From NCBI GenBank assembly GCA_002633005.1, contig NMRA01000338.1:352766-395510 (forward strand): a DNA stretch of 42,745 nt, written 5' to 3'. Shown here in pieces: positions 33,284 through 42,745 of the stretch (the first letter of the stretch is position 1; each line of letters starts with the position of its first letter). Origin of the DNA: Phoronis australis. Lineage: Eukaryota > Phoronida > Phoronidae. The position numbers and the translations under genes are program-made. The notes beneath the pieces were generated by a model. The model searched no databases and was not told where the DNA came from. It saw only the letters and a list, made by a program, of their open reading frames with translations.

Positions 33284-33870
33284 AAGTGAAAGTTGGCACA
33301 TCCGTTACAAGCAACATGCATTGAAGTGAAGATTGGCCCATCCGTTACATGTGCGCACCCAGACTTCAGTATGGGGGGCTCGAATTCCTGACGTTGTGGA
33401 CATCTTTGCTAACAAAAGAGTGGGCGGTCTAAACAAAAACAAAAAAAAAACGGGGCCGCCACTGTGAAGGGCACGTTTGCGCTTATTTAGTGGGCTTTTT
33501 GTCCCATTTTCACGGACTTTTTGTCTCTGAGAAGCGGACCTTTTTGCCCACTTTGCTCGCATGCGTTACAAACAGCATGTGAATGGTTGGTTCATTCATT
33601 ACAAACAATATGCTGGTGAAGGTTGACACATCCGTTACAACCAACAAGCAAGTGAAGGTTGACACATCCGTTACAACCAACAAGCAAGTGAAGTTTGGCA
33701 CATCCGTTACCTAGCCTCATGCAAGTGAAGGTTGGCACATCCGTTATTAACAACATGCGAGTGAAGGTTTATCCGTCCCTTACAAACATCATTCGACTGA
33801 ATTAAAGGTTTGCACATCCGCTACAAACAGCAAGCAAGTGAAGGTTTGGCACATTCGTTGCAAGCAGTAT
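33284..33870. repeat. 36-bp minisatellite interrupted by a MITE
   Basis: About a dozen diverged copies of a 36-bp unit (GCAAGTGAAGGTTGACACAT then CCGTTACAACCAACAA). The two best-conserved adjacent units lie at about 33614-33690. The array is split by the MITE at 33349-33571. Because 36 is divisible by three, the minus strand reads as a 12-residue repeat, but no gene context supports translation. Confidence 0.85.
33349..33571 (-). mobile_element. MITE of the GCGCACCCAGG family (copy 2), inside the minisatellite
   Basis: The plus-strand left end TGTGCGCACCCAGACTTC is followed by ATGGGGGGCTCGAATTC; the right end is GACCTTTTTGCCCACTTTGC-TCGCATG. It is flanked by CGTTACA on both sides, which could be a target duplication or simply the host repeat. 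The interior has the family's AAAAAGTCC-type units in reverse. Confidence 0.7.
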
Positions 33871-34283
33871 GCGAAAGACTGTTTAGTTTTAACACAGCGA
33901 TCTTTTTTCAAAAACACGGCAACACTAAAACTTCTTGTGTCAAATTGAAACTATTTTACAACGATAGATAGAACGATCCCAAGGGAGACCAATGTTGTTA
34001 TTCATGTAACATAAAATGTCCAAGAGATCGGTTTGCATTAGTTTGATTCTTCGATGGATTGACATGCTTTTGACATGCGCTTTTTCCTGCCATGTTCTGC
34101 CATCGTCTGCTCGCTAACATTGTTTACACGACCAGGGATTTGTGGTTCTGTCATCTGTCAGTTCACTCACGAATAGCGACATCTATCGTCCAGGCAGTTT
34201 GAAAAGTGGTATTCAATACACAAGGCGACCCGGACAACATCGCCTCAAAACAGAAGTCGTCGTATTGTGTTTTAGCTTATCAG
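33871..34283. other. gene-free stretch
   Basis: Nothing recognised between the minisatellite and the next MITE. Confidence 0.35.
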
Positions 34284-34535
34284 CATGCACGCGCCCAGGC
34301 TAAAAATGGGGGCTCAATTTTTTTGAGAATTTGAACCTTTTACTAAGATTCCTGGGGCACGTTCAGAGCTATGAATTGTGCATGCGCCGAATTTTGATAG
34401 TTCCTATCTTTTTACTGGACTTTTGTATCGTTTTCTACTTTTTTGGAATTTTTGTTTCTCTGAGGCGGTCCTTTTTGCCCAATTTGCCAAATGGGGGAGC
34501 TCGTTCGAGCCCCTCGAGCCCCCATTGTTAGCTCA
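34284..34535 (-). mobile_element. MITE of the GCGCACCCAGG family (copy 3)
   Basis: The left end CATGCACGCGCCCAGGC is followed by ATGGGGGCTCAA. The right part reads CTGAGGCGGTCCTTTTTGCCC, then GGGGGAGCTCGTTCGAGCCCC and CGAGCCCCCAT. Read on the minus strand it aligns with the left part of the copy at 14347. Confidence 0.7.
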
Positions 34536-35480
34536 TTAACATTGACTTTGGTGGCTGATACGGTTAAAAGTCAGCTACTGTTACACCAACTGTGTGCTGA
34601 GAAAGTTGTTATCACATCGGCCGGTTTATCAAAATCAATAACGCACTGGGTAGGTCACGCAGTTTGCATTTGTGGACGAAACCTTACAGTCCGCTTAAAA
34701 ATTATCTGTAAAACAACTTGAAGGTAAGCACTTGAGATTCCACAAACTTGAGTGAGACGGCGCGTGTTGTGTTGGTATGGTGTGTTCCAAATTGTATGTT
34801 TGAACGTGACAAATTGTCGATAGTATTTTCAGCTTACTCAGTGGTCGTCAAACATGGGTCAGTGATCCCGTGGCCATTCACAGTGATCAATTCCACTGTT
34901 TGTGTTTGAACTCCGCATTACTCCATAACCGACAGCATTTACTGACAAATTGTGGAATTAGTTGGCTGCAAATTTTGTAATAGTGTGTTTGATTGGTGGT
35001 GGTGAATTTGTTAGTTTTCGGCCGCTGATATTCATATATTGGCGACCTTGACCTAGGCAAAGTTTGTTGCAAAACAGTTCATTACGCTGTGCACTCATTC
35101 TTTGCTCTGGCTGCCTTTCCTCTCTTTAATAAAACAGTGTATAAAATATGGCGTAGCTTAGTAGTCTGAATTGAATACTCGTGCTTAAAGCTGTGGTATC
35201 AACTCGCTTTCCTCTAAACATTTCGAGTCATATTTTTAGTTAGCATGTAATTGGTGAGAAATGATTTCAATCATATGTGGGCTTGAGACCCTCGGTTGTT
35301 CAACTCACAAACTGACCAGCCGTGACTAGCTCACTCATATTGAGACTGACATCAAGCAATAACTCAAAGCTCAGTTCGTCTCAAGCCCGTAGTCTGAGTA
35401 TAAGAAGCTGGACGACCGTTACCAGAAAGAATATCGAAACCATCAGCGATTCAACAAAAAACGCTCCAGTGTTGACCAAC
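34536..35480. other. gene-free stretch
   Basis: No feature supported; short frames only. Confidence 0.35.
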
Positions 35481-35600
35481 CCAAAATTGCAAATTCTAAA
35501 ATGGCGTACATTGTATGTACGCATTGCCTGTGACTCGAGATGGTAACGGAGTGGAATCCTATCACGGTAAAGTATATTATGAGACAGGTTTTATGACAGT
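35481..35600. repeat. dispersed repeat related to 25160-25395
   Basis: AAATGGCGTACATTGTATGTACGCATTGCCTGTGACTC and GGTAACGGAGTGGAATCCTATCAC match blocks of the 25.2 kb repeat, in changed relative order and orientation. Confidence 0.45.
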
Positions 35601-35924
35601 GACAGTCCAAATTGGTTTTCTAGTCAGCTCAACAGGGGAAATATCCCTAATTGCTGGGTGTTTGTATTTCTCTCCCAATACGTGGCGACAAGTTGAGAGA
35701 GTTATCAACTCGTGACATGGTCTTCTGTCTGGTCTTAGAGACTGTCCAAGTCTCTTATAGTGGTCATCCCAGTCAGAATAGAGCCTTCATTGTAATCCGC
35801 ACACCAGTGCCCCCTCCATCTACGTGTAAAACATCGTCAAAGTCCTTCTACAACATCATCAAATAATCAAGAAAATGTAAGCGTCGTCACCACAGACACA
35901 TCAAGATCATGGTCACCGATAACA
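35601..35924. other. gene-free stretch
   Basis: Overlapping short plus-strand frames without a domain; grades into the ATC-rich repeat. Confidence 0.3.
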
Positions 35925-36070
35925 CTATTATCATCATCAGTACCATCACCATCATCATCATAGTAGTTATTGTTATCATTGTTTTTATCAATTATCATCA
36001 TTTTTCATAAATTATCATCATCATCGTCATCATCATCATCATCATCATTATCATCATCATCTTCGTCATA
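35925..36070. repeat. ATC/ATT microsatellite
   Basis: Imperfect TCA trinucleotides with interspersed TTA and GTC units over about 145 bp; the purest run is near 36015-36060. Confidence 0.95.
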
Positions 36071-37343
36071 GCCAAAACTTCATCGTTCATCCTCATCGTC
36101 GCACATGTCCTTCACTTAACAATCACAAGATACTAAGTACACGTTTGTAATCAAGAAAGCATAACTAGTTAGCTGTGACCCTTTTATCTGTTGTTTGTTT
36201 ATTTAATACAAAGTGAAATGACAGCCAAGTATGATAAACGTCTGACTATTGACGTCATAAGTCCTGTTTTTCGAGATCAATTGAGATGTCGCGATGACAC
36301 CTTGCTTACGTAGTTGCATAGGTGTTTTGAAAATATTTTTTCGACGTTGAAAACAATTCAACATTTTTAAATCTACATCGTAAAGTTATGAATTTGAGAA
36401 CACCGCAGGAACTACAACCATCTAAATATGCATAAGTTGCATTATAACTATAATCGGGCACATGCTCTCTGGCAACGAATACCCACACCCACGTTCATAC
36501 AGTTGATGTTGTACGTGTAGTCGTCACTAGTGTGTGAGTAATCATAATGACAGGTATAAAGAGCACGACTGGAAGACAGTAATCACAGAATATTTTTCCC
36601 TCGAATGCGTTTTGACTCACACATTTGAATATTATCTACGTCTTAACTTGTTATTTGCCCATTTTATGTTTTCATCTTTATTTTACTGTTCCCGAAACAT
36701 AACTCTTTATTTAATTATCAAAACTCCAAACCTTGCAAAGAATACAATATAAAATATCTAAAACGAAAACTGTATCGAATCCCCTTAAACACATATCGAA
36801 TTTTTTGGGAGCCACGATAACAAACTATTATTCCTAAGCGCAATTTGTGGGTTTCCAAATAAGAATGTTAAAAATATTCTCTGTTCCCTTGAAAAGTTAT
36901 CATTTCATGTCGCTAAGAAATGACGCAATGAGAATTTGTGAAATTACATATACTGTGACATGTGATCTGGACTATTGAACCTACGCCGTGCGCTTTTCTC
37001 AGCGTTATACAACTACAAATCACGAAGATTGCACCATGTCAGTGCGGTAAGCCGGTCAAATTCAAATCCCAGGTCTCAAATTGTTGGGAAATCCAATTGA
37101 ATGTGCCAACTTAACAGTTGGATTTACTTGGTAAAATTTTCTTCAGAACTGGCTGTTTCATTGTTTGAAATTCAACTCCGAGGAAATTTAAAATAGGGTG
37201 TTCCAAAACGATCACAATGTTCAGTGCATCCCATTTCAAGTAGCTCCGTAGCCAAACAGGGTACATAAGTTCGATCTGGGCAATACGCACAATATTGAGC
37301 AGTTTCTGTCATTGCGTTCTGCATTTTTACGTTGTCATTTCAG
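36071..37343. other. upstream region of the membrane-protein gene
   Basis: No exon recognised. The last bases, CGTTGTCATTTCAG (ending 37343), form a credible splice acceptor, so a noncoding first exon may lie in or upstream of this stretch. Confidence 0.35.
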
Positions 37344-37350
37344 GTTGATT

Positions 37351-38058
37351 ATGGGGATCTCACGGTCATGGCCGTTTGACAATCCAAGTTTCGTCATACT
37401 ATGCCTGTCAGCTTCTCGGATAAGCTTAGCCTTGCTAACATTAGGAGTTGGGGTTATTCCGCTGACTTTCAATAATGAAGTGTATATGCGTGTGTTCATG
37501 CACAGTGGCGCCGTGGATTGTTGGAGCATTCTTGTGTTTATTGTTTCGGGAATCGCTGGAATTTGTTCATGGAAATTTAAATCAAAAGAACTGGAAACTG
37601 CCTGCAGCATTCTCACTGTAACTTCGACTGTAGCTGCTGCTGCTCTTGGCGGAGTGACGATATATTTTTCAACCATCTATCATGACGTTTTCTTAATTTT
37701 GATTGCTGTGTTGGCGAGCGTGCAGTTTTTGATATCGATATTTGCAACCATTTACTCGTGCAAGAGGACTTGTTTCATTAAACCTAAAAAGCAACATAAA
37801 CGACGAAAATCCCCTATCAGTAGCAAAAATGATGATCCTGAAGACCACGTCTTTACTATTGAAGAATCATTAGAGAAACAGTCCATCCATAAAAAAGATA
37901 TTGTCATGTCAGTTGAATACATTCCTAAATCACTCATTGATTTAGTAATACTTCCTCGCACAATACCTGAAGAAGACGAGGAAGAAGATAAACATAAAGA
38001 AGACTGTAACAATGAAGACGATCTTTTTTGCAACACCGTTGGTAACAACTCGGTGTGA
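37351..38058 (+). CDS. four-transmembrane CD20-like (MS4A/TMEM176-type) membrane protein
   Basis: 235 codons from ATG 37351 to TGA. The frame is open upstream to 37312 but only with a non-ATG start, and an acceptor-like TTTCAG ends at 37343, so the ATG would sit 8 nt into its exon. Four hydrophobic segments: about 14-40, 53-74, 84-110 and 112-137. Between 1 and 2 is a short polar loop. TM2 has the W-x(4)-F-x(2)-SG-x(2)-G pattern (WSILVFIVSGIAGICSWKF) seen in the CD20-like superfamily, followed by a basic cytosolic turn, and TM4 ends in Cys- and Lys-rich CKRTC. The 95-residue cytosolic tail is Lys-rich, then strongly acidic (EEDEEEDKHKED). Vertebrate relatives are multi-exon plasma-membrane proteins affecting ion flow or trafficking; here the coding part is in one exon. 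The family call rests on topology and the TM2 motif. Confidence 0.8.
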   Translation: MGISRSWPFDNPSFVILCLSASRISLALLTLGVGVIPLTFNNEVYMRVFMHSGAVDCWSILVFIVSGIAGICSWKFKSKELETACSILTVTSTVAAAALGGVTIYFSTIYHDVFLILIAVLASVQFLISIFATIYSCKRTCFIKPKKQHKRRKSPISSKNDDPEDHVFTIEESLEKQSIHKKDIVMSVEYIPKSLIDLVILPRTIPEEDEEEDKHKEDCNNEDDLFCNTVGNNSV

Positions 38059-38332
38059 CTGTCGTCATGTATTCCTGGACTGCGTTCCATGAAGCTTGAT
38101 TTTTGGAGTTTGGCGAAATCATTGACGTGTTAGAGACCTAAACCTGCACGTGCATTACAACGGAAAACAGAGTTTCGAAAACGCCGTAAAATCGTTAAGG
38201 AAGCTGCTCATTATGATCACGTGCTCCGATTGTAATATAAGGGTACGTTCCAAGAAAATTGACTTAGCTGAGACAAATCTTACATTTCGGTCAAATTTAA
38301 GATAAAACTTAAATTTGTCTTAAGTTCGTTTC

Positions 38333-38338
38333 AATAAA
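38333..38338 (+). promoter_or_regulatory. polyadenylation signal AATAAA
   Basis: First AATAAA after the CD20-like stop (275 nt downstream), immediately before the LINE remnant. Confidence 0.5.
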
Positions 38339-38349
38339 TAGATCGTAAG

Positions 38350-39680
38350 TATGCCATGTATCAGAAATACATTAGTAGCTTAGGTGTTCGTTTTCATTTC
38401 GCAATCGTAGATTTTGCGGAAGCGTTTGATAAAATTCCTCATATATTGTTATTTAAAAGCTTTTCAAAACTTAACATACAGGGATCATGTGTTATTAAAA
38501 TCCTGCAGTCAACGTACGGCAAGTTTGCGTACTTGCATAAAAACATCACATAGTCTCACCAACTATTTCCATTGTAAAATAGAGACACGGCTGGGGTGTA
38601 CGATAAGTCTTTTTTATTTTCGATGTGCTTAAATGACTTTTCGGACCGTGTCAATGTCGCTAATATACGAGGAATATCTATGACAGATGACATATGACAT
38701 ACTCATTGGTTAGTGTACATGTATGTAGACGACGTGGTATTATTTGCCAGTGCTGCAGTGAATTCATTGCGAAATCATGAATGATGGTTATTTGATAAGG
38801 ATCAGGTGAAAGTGGTTGGCCACTACAAGTATTTGGGCCTCATGGTTACGCCCAGGCTGGCATGGACTAAAGCCACAACAAATCTTGATAGACAAGGCAG
38901 TATGTCTATGGCAACCATCAACAGGTTTCATCGAAGATGCAGAAATTTCCTCTTGCAACTCTCTTTTGAAATATTTGCCAAACTGATATACCCGTCACTG
39001 TGTTATGGTTATGAAATCTGGGGATTTAAGGAGTACTATATCATCGTTATTTGAGTAGGAATCGCCTGATCTAGTGCTGCAGTTAGTAGTGAACATGGGA
39101 GGTTACCTCTGTGTATAAGGTATTATGTAACACTGGTTAAATTTGTTTTAAAATTCTTAAGATATCGTCTTATAGGTTAGTCGGCTTGGGACATGCTCTG
39201 TAAATTAAATAATTGTGGCAGGTCTAGGTATAATTGGGCATTATCTGTTGAAAATGTCTTATTAAAATATGGTTCCCACGAAGGGTGTAGTAAGTCAACA
39301 GAAAAGCCTTTGATACTGTTTTCACCACTAAAAATGACGGTTTTAGAGGATTGATATTCAGATATTCAGAATAACAAAAAGTTATACTATTCTACGAAGT
39401 TAAGGTAAAATTTTGCACACGAGTTTTATGAAAACTACATCGAAATTTCGTTGTGGAAATTACAATAGTAGTCATTTAAAAATGGACTATAATGTTATGC
39501 CTTTCGGAACGAGAAGCTGACGAATCGCATTTTCTTAATGTTTGTGATGCATTCCATGATCTCAGGAAGATGTGCGCACCGTATGTGTTTTGGAGATTTC
39601 TACCCTTGATTAATTTCATTCATCTGACGGTAGATTGGAAAAGTTACATTGTTAAATACATTTTTACGCTTTGAAAAGAC
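38350..39680 (+). mobile_element. decayed LINE: RT catalytic core to C terminus
   Basis: Successive fragments in shifting frames match one reverse transcriptase: AIVDFAEAFDKIPHILLF (motif A with its catalytic Asp, 38356-38553), YMYVDDVVLFA at 38716-38748 (motif C, YVDD), YKYLGLMVTPRLAWTKATTNL ... YPSLCYGYEIWG (38806-39054), and a tail DESHFLNVCDAFHDLRK (39492-39674). Many stops and frameshifts lie between. The N-terminal endonuclease and early RT blocks are missing, so the copy is 5'-truncated and dead. It lies directly downstream of the CD20-like gene's poly(A) signal in the same orientation. Confidence 0.8.
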
Positions 39681-39749
39681 GAGAGAGGTTATGCATAGAA
39701 ATGTTGGATGTTTTATGAGCTTGAACGCTATTGCACTGTGGACCTCTGT

Positions 39750-40161
39750 GGCCGGTTGCATGAAGCAGTCTCAACTAAGCTTCCTAAATCTTTTTCGTAT
39801 TGGTTTCGTTTTTTAGGCACAGATGTAAGATTTTTTCTATAATTTTATGTTGATTATGAGCTCTTCTTTGACTAATGCCATTTTCTAATAATATAACTAA
39901 AAAACTGACTGATCCCTTAATTTAATCACAGCAGTTAGGTACTTAATCCTTAATTTTGGGCGTCGCATGAAAAGATTCCTTCTTATTTCCAATAATATTG
40001 AGAATTCAATCCAGAGTTCACTCTCGATTTGTATCAACGCCAAAAATTGGCGTAGCAACGATACTCAAACAGCATAAGATATAGGACAATCAGTGTTTTC
40101 ACGCAGTGGATTTGGGGAACTTGGTTGAGTCCCTATTTGGGACTGTTTCATGCAACCGGGC
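39750..40161. mobile_element. MITE, GGCCGGTTGCATGAA family (copy 2)
   Basis: The left end GGCCGGTTGCATGAAGCAGT is inverted as CTGTTTCATGCAACCGGG at the right. Next to it, GTTGAGTCCCTATTTGGGAC parallels the copy at 6728-7157. About 412 bp with an AT-rich noncoding interior. Confidence 0.8.
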
Positions 40162-40953
40162 TCTGGTCTTTTATACAACGGAAATAAACATCATTGCTTA
40201 TTATCCAAGGTTGTTTTTTCGAACAAAGTCATTAGGAAAACTTAGCGATAATCACCAAATTTATTGTTAACAACGGGTTTACAAAGACAAGTATGGTGAG
40301 CCCCACCCCCCCACCCCGGTCCCCGGTCGACGGGTGTACAGTTAACCACGCCACTGGCTCTCTGAAGATGGAGAAACAACAATCTTGCACCATTGCAGCT
40401 CATATTATGTGACGTTTTGAAAAACTATACAACCAAAAAATCCCCGCGTCAATTTTCAAAAAAAACACAGACCAGAACCAGCTATACTGTATACAATTGT
40501 TGTGCTTATCAAATCTTCGTACTTCCTTCAAGGAACAAGCTTATCAACAACATTCGTTTGTAGTTTTTCTGAATCGCGATCCTCAATTTTTATTTGATTA
40601 TGTGCTATGTCGTAATTTTGAATAAATAAAAGATAATATAGGTAAGTTCTTCAGCGTTCATTTATTTTTTTCGTAAACAAGGCATTCCGTTATTATCATT
40701 AAGGTAAATACAAATGGTTTAAGCATCACTCGGAGCAAACTATTGCCATAAAATTGCCAAATGCAATGGACGATTAAGATTATTGACTATTCAATAAGTC
40801 GCGATCGGGGATGGAACTTTTATTAGTGAAAGCCACCGAGAAAATCCTTCATTGGAGTTCTATTCAGTCCCCCGATTCAATCCAGCTACTATCGTTTTTT
40901 TGTTCTGTGTTCCCGTGATGACGCAATATGGCACGGAATATCTATTTCACCCG
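40162..40953. other. gene-free stretch
   Basis: Nothing recognised apart from a C-rich patch at about 40301-40330. Confidence 0.35.
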
Positions 40954-41106
40954 GACCCTGTTTCATAAAGTTATACGCCGTATGGCAACAATGGCGTCAC
41001 ATTATCATGCGTCACGTTGTTATTGTTGAACAATGCACCTGACGTCATGCAACAATTAAACTTATCCAGCGGATAACTTTTTAAGCTTTATGCAACTCAG
41101 TCCTGA
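40954..41106. mobile_element. MITE, GAGTTGCATAAAG family (copy 2)
   Basis: Ends GACCCTGTTTCATAAAG and CTTTATGCAACTCAGTCCTGA. The internal ATACGCCGTAT, CAACAATG and GCACCTGACGTCATGCAAC blocks match 18131-18287 in reverse orientation. Confidence 0.8.
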
Positions 41107-41367
41107 TGTTTGAGAGTTTTTAAACATTATTTTTCGTGTGATGCTAAAGTATTACTGTGACTATCTGAACTGTCCTCGACCTCCAGAATAAAATGTCCGT
41201 TCCAAAAAGCCAGTGCATTTGCGGAGCTAATTGACACTAGGGAGTCAGCGGTAGACGGGTTCGACTGAAAGTGGTCGTCATCTGTCGCCATGTTCATACG
41301 AACACACGTGCCAAATTTCATGATGATTCTGGAAGGGGCTTAGGAAATACATCAGTGCCGACTACGG

Positions 41368-41456
41368 AGCACAATTCATAGCTCTGAACGTACACCGTGA
41401 ATCTCAGTAAAAGGTCCACATTCTCAAAAATTAGAGCCCCCATTTTTAGCGCGCAA
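41368..41456 (-). mobile_element. MITE fragment of the GCGCACCCAGG family (copy 4)
   Basis: The reverse complement, GCGCGCTAAAAATGGGGGCTC followed by TTTTTGAGAAT, GGACCTTTTACTGAGATTC and GTTCAGAGCTATGAATTGTG, aligns with the first 100 bp of the copy at 34284. The other half is absent. Confidence 0.65.
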
Positions 41457-41806
41457 GATAATTCATATCTTACAAAAGATCTACGTCACAGCGGAAACCT
41501 CTGCGCCGACCAACAGAGACTTTCAATGAAGTTACCTAAAACGAAAATGCCGGGCCCCTTCACGCCATCTCTCTGCAATAGAGGGTTTTCATAGTTCCCG
41601 ATTTCCTAACAGGGTGGGTACTTCAGTTTTTTCGGTGGTAAAAATATCGAAATGCTTCCTTTTGTCACGCCAAAGGGATGCCCGTGTTTAATTTGAAATG
41701 TGGCATGGCAATAAAATTGCACTTTTGTCACATCCGCCGGGCTCAAATTTGAACACTGCATAACCCAAATTTATAACTATGTTATTGTTGTTGTCACCTT
41801 TCTTTG
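41457..41806. other. gene-free stretch
   Basis: No feature seen. Confidence 0.3.
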
Positions 41807-41943
41807 CAGGGACGGATCCATAATTTTGAGTTAGGGGGGCAGGGTAGATTTTGCCTGTCAGATATTCGAACCCCCGAACTTCCGAATGGAATATGGGTCG
41901 ATTTTAGGTGGGGCTTGGCCCCTTCCCCCCAAATCTGCCACTG
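41807..41943. mobile_element. hAT-like MITE, CAGGGACGGATCC family (copy 3)
   Basis: The left end CAGGGACGGATCCATAATTTTG and right end CAAATCTGCCACTG are imperfect inverted repeats. The body (GGGGGGCAGGGTAGATTTTG) is the reverse of the copies at 22.6 and 28.3 kb. Confidence 0.7.
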
Positions 41944-42745
41944 CGTGTCACGTTTATCATCAAGTTATCTCATGACTCCGAAAAATTATGTACAACTCAG
42001 AAACATGTTGAGAAACTCATGTGCAAAAATCCCAACTTAACGTAGAATACCTGGCATATGTCATGATGTCATGACCAATGGCGGCGATGTTGTGACTGAG
42101 GTGGTTAGATTTCAACTTGATTTTACCGTAAATATAGCTTAATTGATGCTTCGTCGAATTCTCATTTTATCAAGACTCGTAACTCCTTACACAAACTTCT
42201 TAACGTCTACCCCAGCCGCGGGCCGACGGGAGGTAAAAACAGCGCTTCAACATACAGTAAACTAGTCTTCAAAAATCTTGACTATTAATTAGACAATTAT
42301 ATAAAGTTTTGCTTTTTAGATTTTAAGTTATATTCGAATTTTGATAAATATTTAAATATTTCAAATAAATTTCCCAAACATGTTACGTTAAATACCCGCG
42401 GCGTTCTCTTCATTATCACTATGCCGTTTTTGAAACGTCATTGGAAAAAGTGGAAAGTTTGCAGACTCATCATTTAGATCTTAGTCTCACAGAGCCCTGC
42501 AAGCTATGAGAGGTGAAAAAGGATTAATTGAATTTTGTCGGAAACGGAGTTTAAGATAAGAATCGTCCGATCTCATCACATAATCACTAACTAATGTCTT
42601 TTCAAGTTGCTGAATCCGTGTGTTTTAGGAATTTGGATTGGATTTGAGTTGTTTCGAATAGAAACTAGACGATTTTTAGGAGTGTTCACAAAGTTTTGAA
42701 TGTTTCAACATCCGCGAATGTTTTCAATCGACAAAACAACGATGT
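41944..42745. other. gene-free stretch to window end
   Basis: No exon, repeat or RNA gene recognised. Confidence 0.35.

Noticed and set aside
33510-33701. 12-residue repeat protein on the minus strand
   Set aside because: The 36-bp minisatellite happens to be a multiple of three. Flanking frame enters a MITE, and no start, promoter or other coding sign is present.
35925-36070. CRISPR-like or satellite array
   Set aside because: It is a plain trinucleotide microsatellite with no spacer structure.
37752-38090. 112-codon antisense frame rich in serine
   Set aside because: Shadow of the acidic tail of the CD20-like gene.
41127-41321. 64-codon minus-strand frame with plausible protein-like composition (MATDDDHFQS...)
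   Set aside because: No clear donor or partner exon, no poly(A) signal and no recognised domain; kept only as a candidate for transcript evidence.

Overview
The window looks like nuclear DNA of an animal, probably a marine invertebrate. It is AT-rich and gene-poor. It is littered with decayed non-LTR retrotransposon ends, tRNA-derived SINEs, foldback elements and short inverted-repeat elements (MITEs), and genes have canonical splice-site and polyadenylation sequences. There are no prokaryotic features. The exact phylum cannot be fixed from sequence alone; a four-transmembrane CD20-like gene and a possible tektin-like exon fit a metazoan.

Layout. 1-800: 3' end of a LINE on the minus strand. 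2.9 kb: perfect-armed foldback element. 4.5 kb: possible terminal coding exon (coiled coil, tektin-like at best). 5.9-7.2 kb: two MITEs. 11 kb: CA microsatellite beside a broken LINE tail. 12.9-13.1 kb: cluster of six copies of a 13-bp motif. 14.3 kb: MITE with an AAAAAGTCC-rich interior. 16.3-18.3 kb: a dense nest holding a 100-bp tandem duplication, a SINE with a 13-bp target duplication, two inverted copies of a second tRNA-like repeat and a three-armed hairpin element. 19.1-24.1 kb: the main gene region, two apparently single-exon paralogous genes in the same orientation. 26-36 kb: repeat remnants, a 29.4/29.6 kb inverted pair, a Penelope-like stem-loop, a 36-bp minisatellite split by a MITE, and an ATC microsatellite. 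37.35-38.06 kb: a CD20-like four-pass membrane protein. 38.35-39.7 kb: decayed LINE with a recognisable YVDD box. 39.7-42 kb: second copies of several MITE families.

The most interesting content is the pair of genes at 19138-20832 and 23109-23759. Both have an acidic, low-complexity N-terminal part followed by a Tyr-rich stretch, a conserved basic helix (SDL[IV]RxQQ ... RREER) and a short acidic tail. The first also carries thirteen 13-residue repeats. Both have a TATA-like box almost the same distance (67-68 bp) ahead of the ATG and a GATGACGT element upstream. I recognise no known family for them. They may be a lineage-specific tandem family. No functional link with the CD20-like gene is visible.

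Limits: homology statements come from recognised motifs, not searches. Most remaining open frames are short and unconvincing, and gene-free stretches are listed as such.
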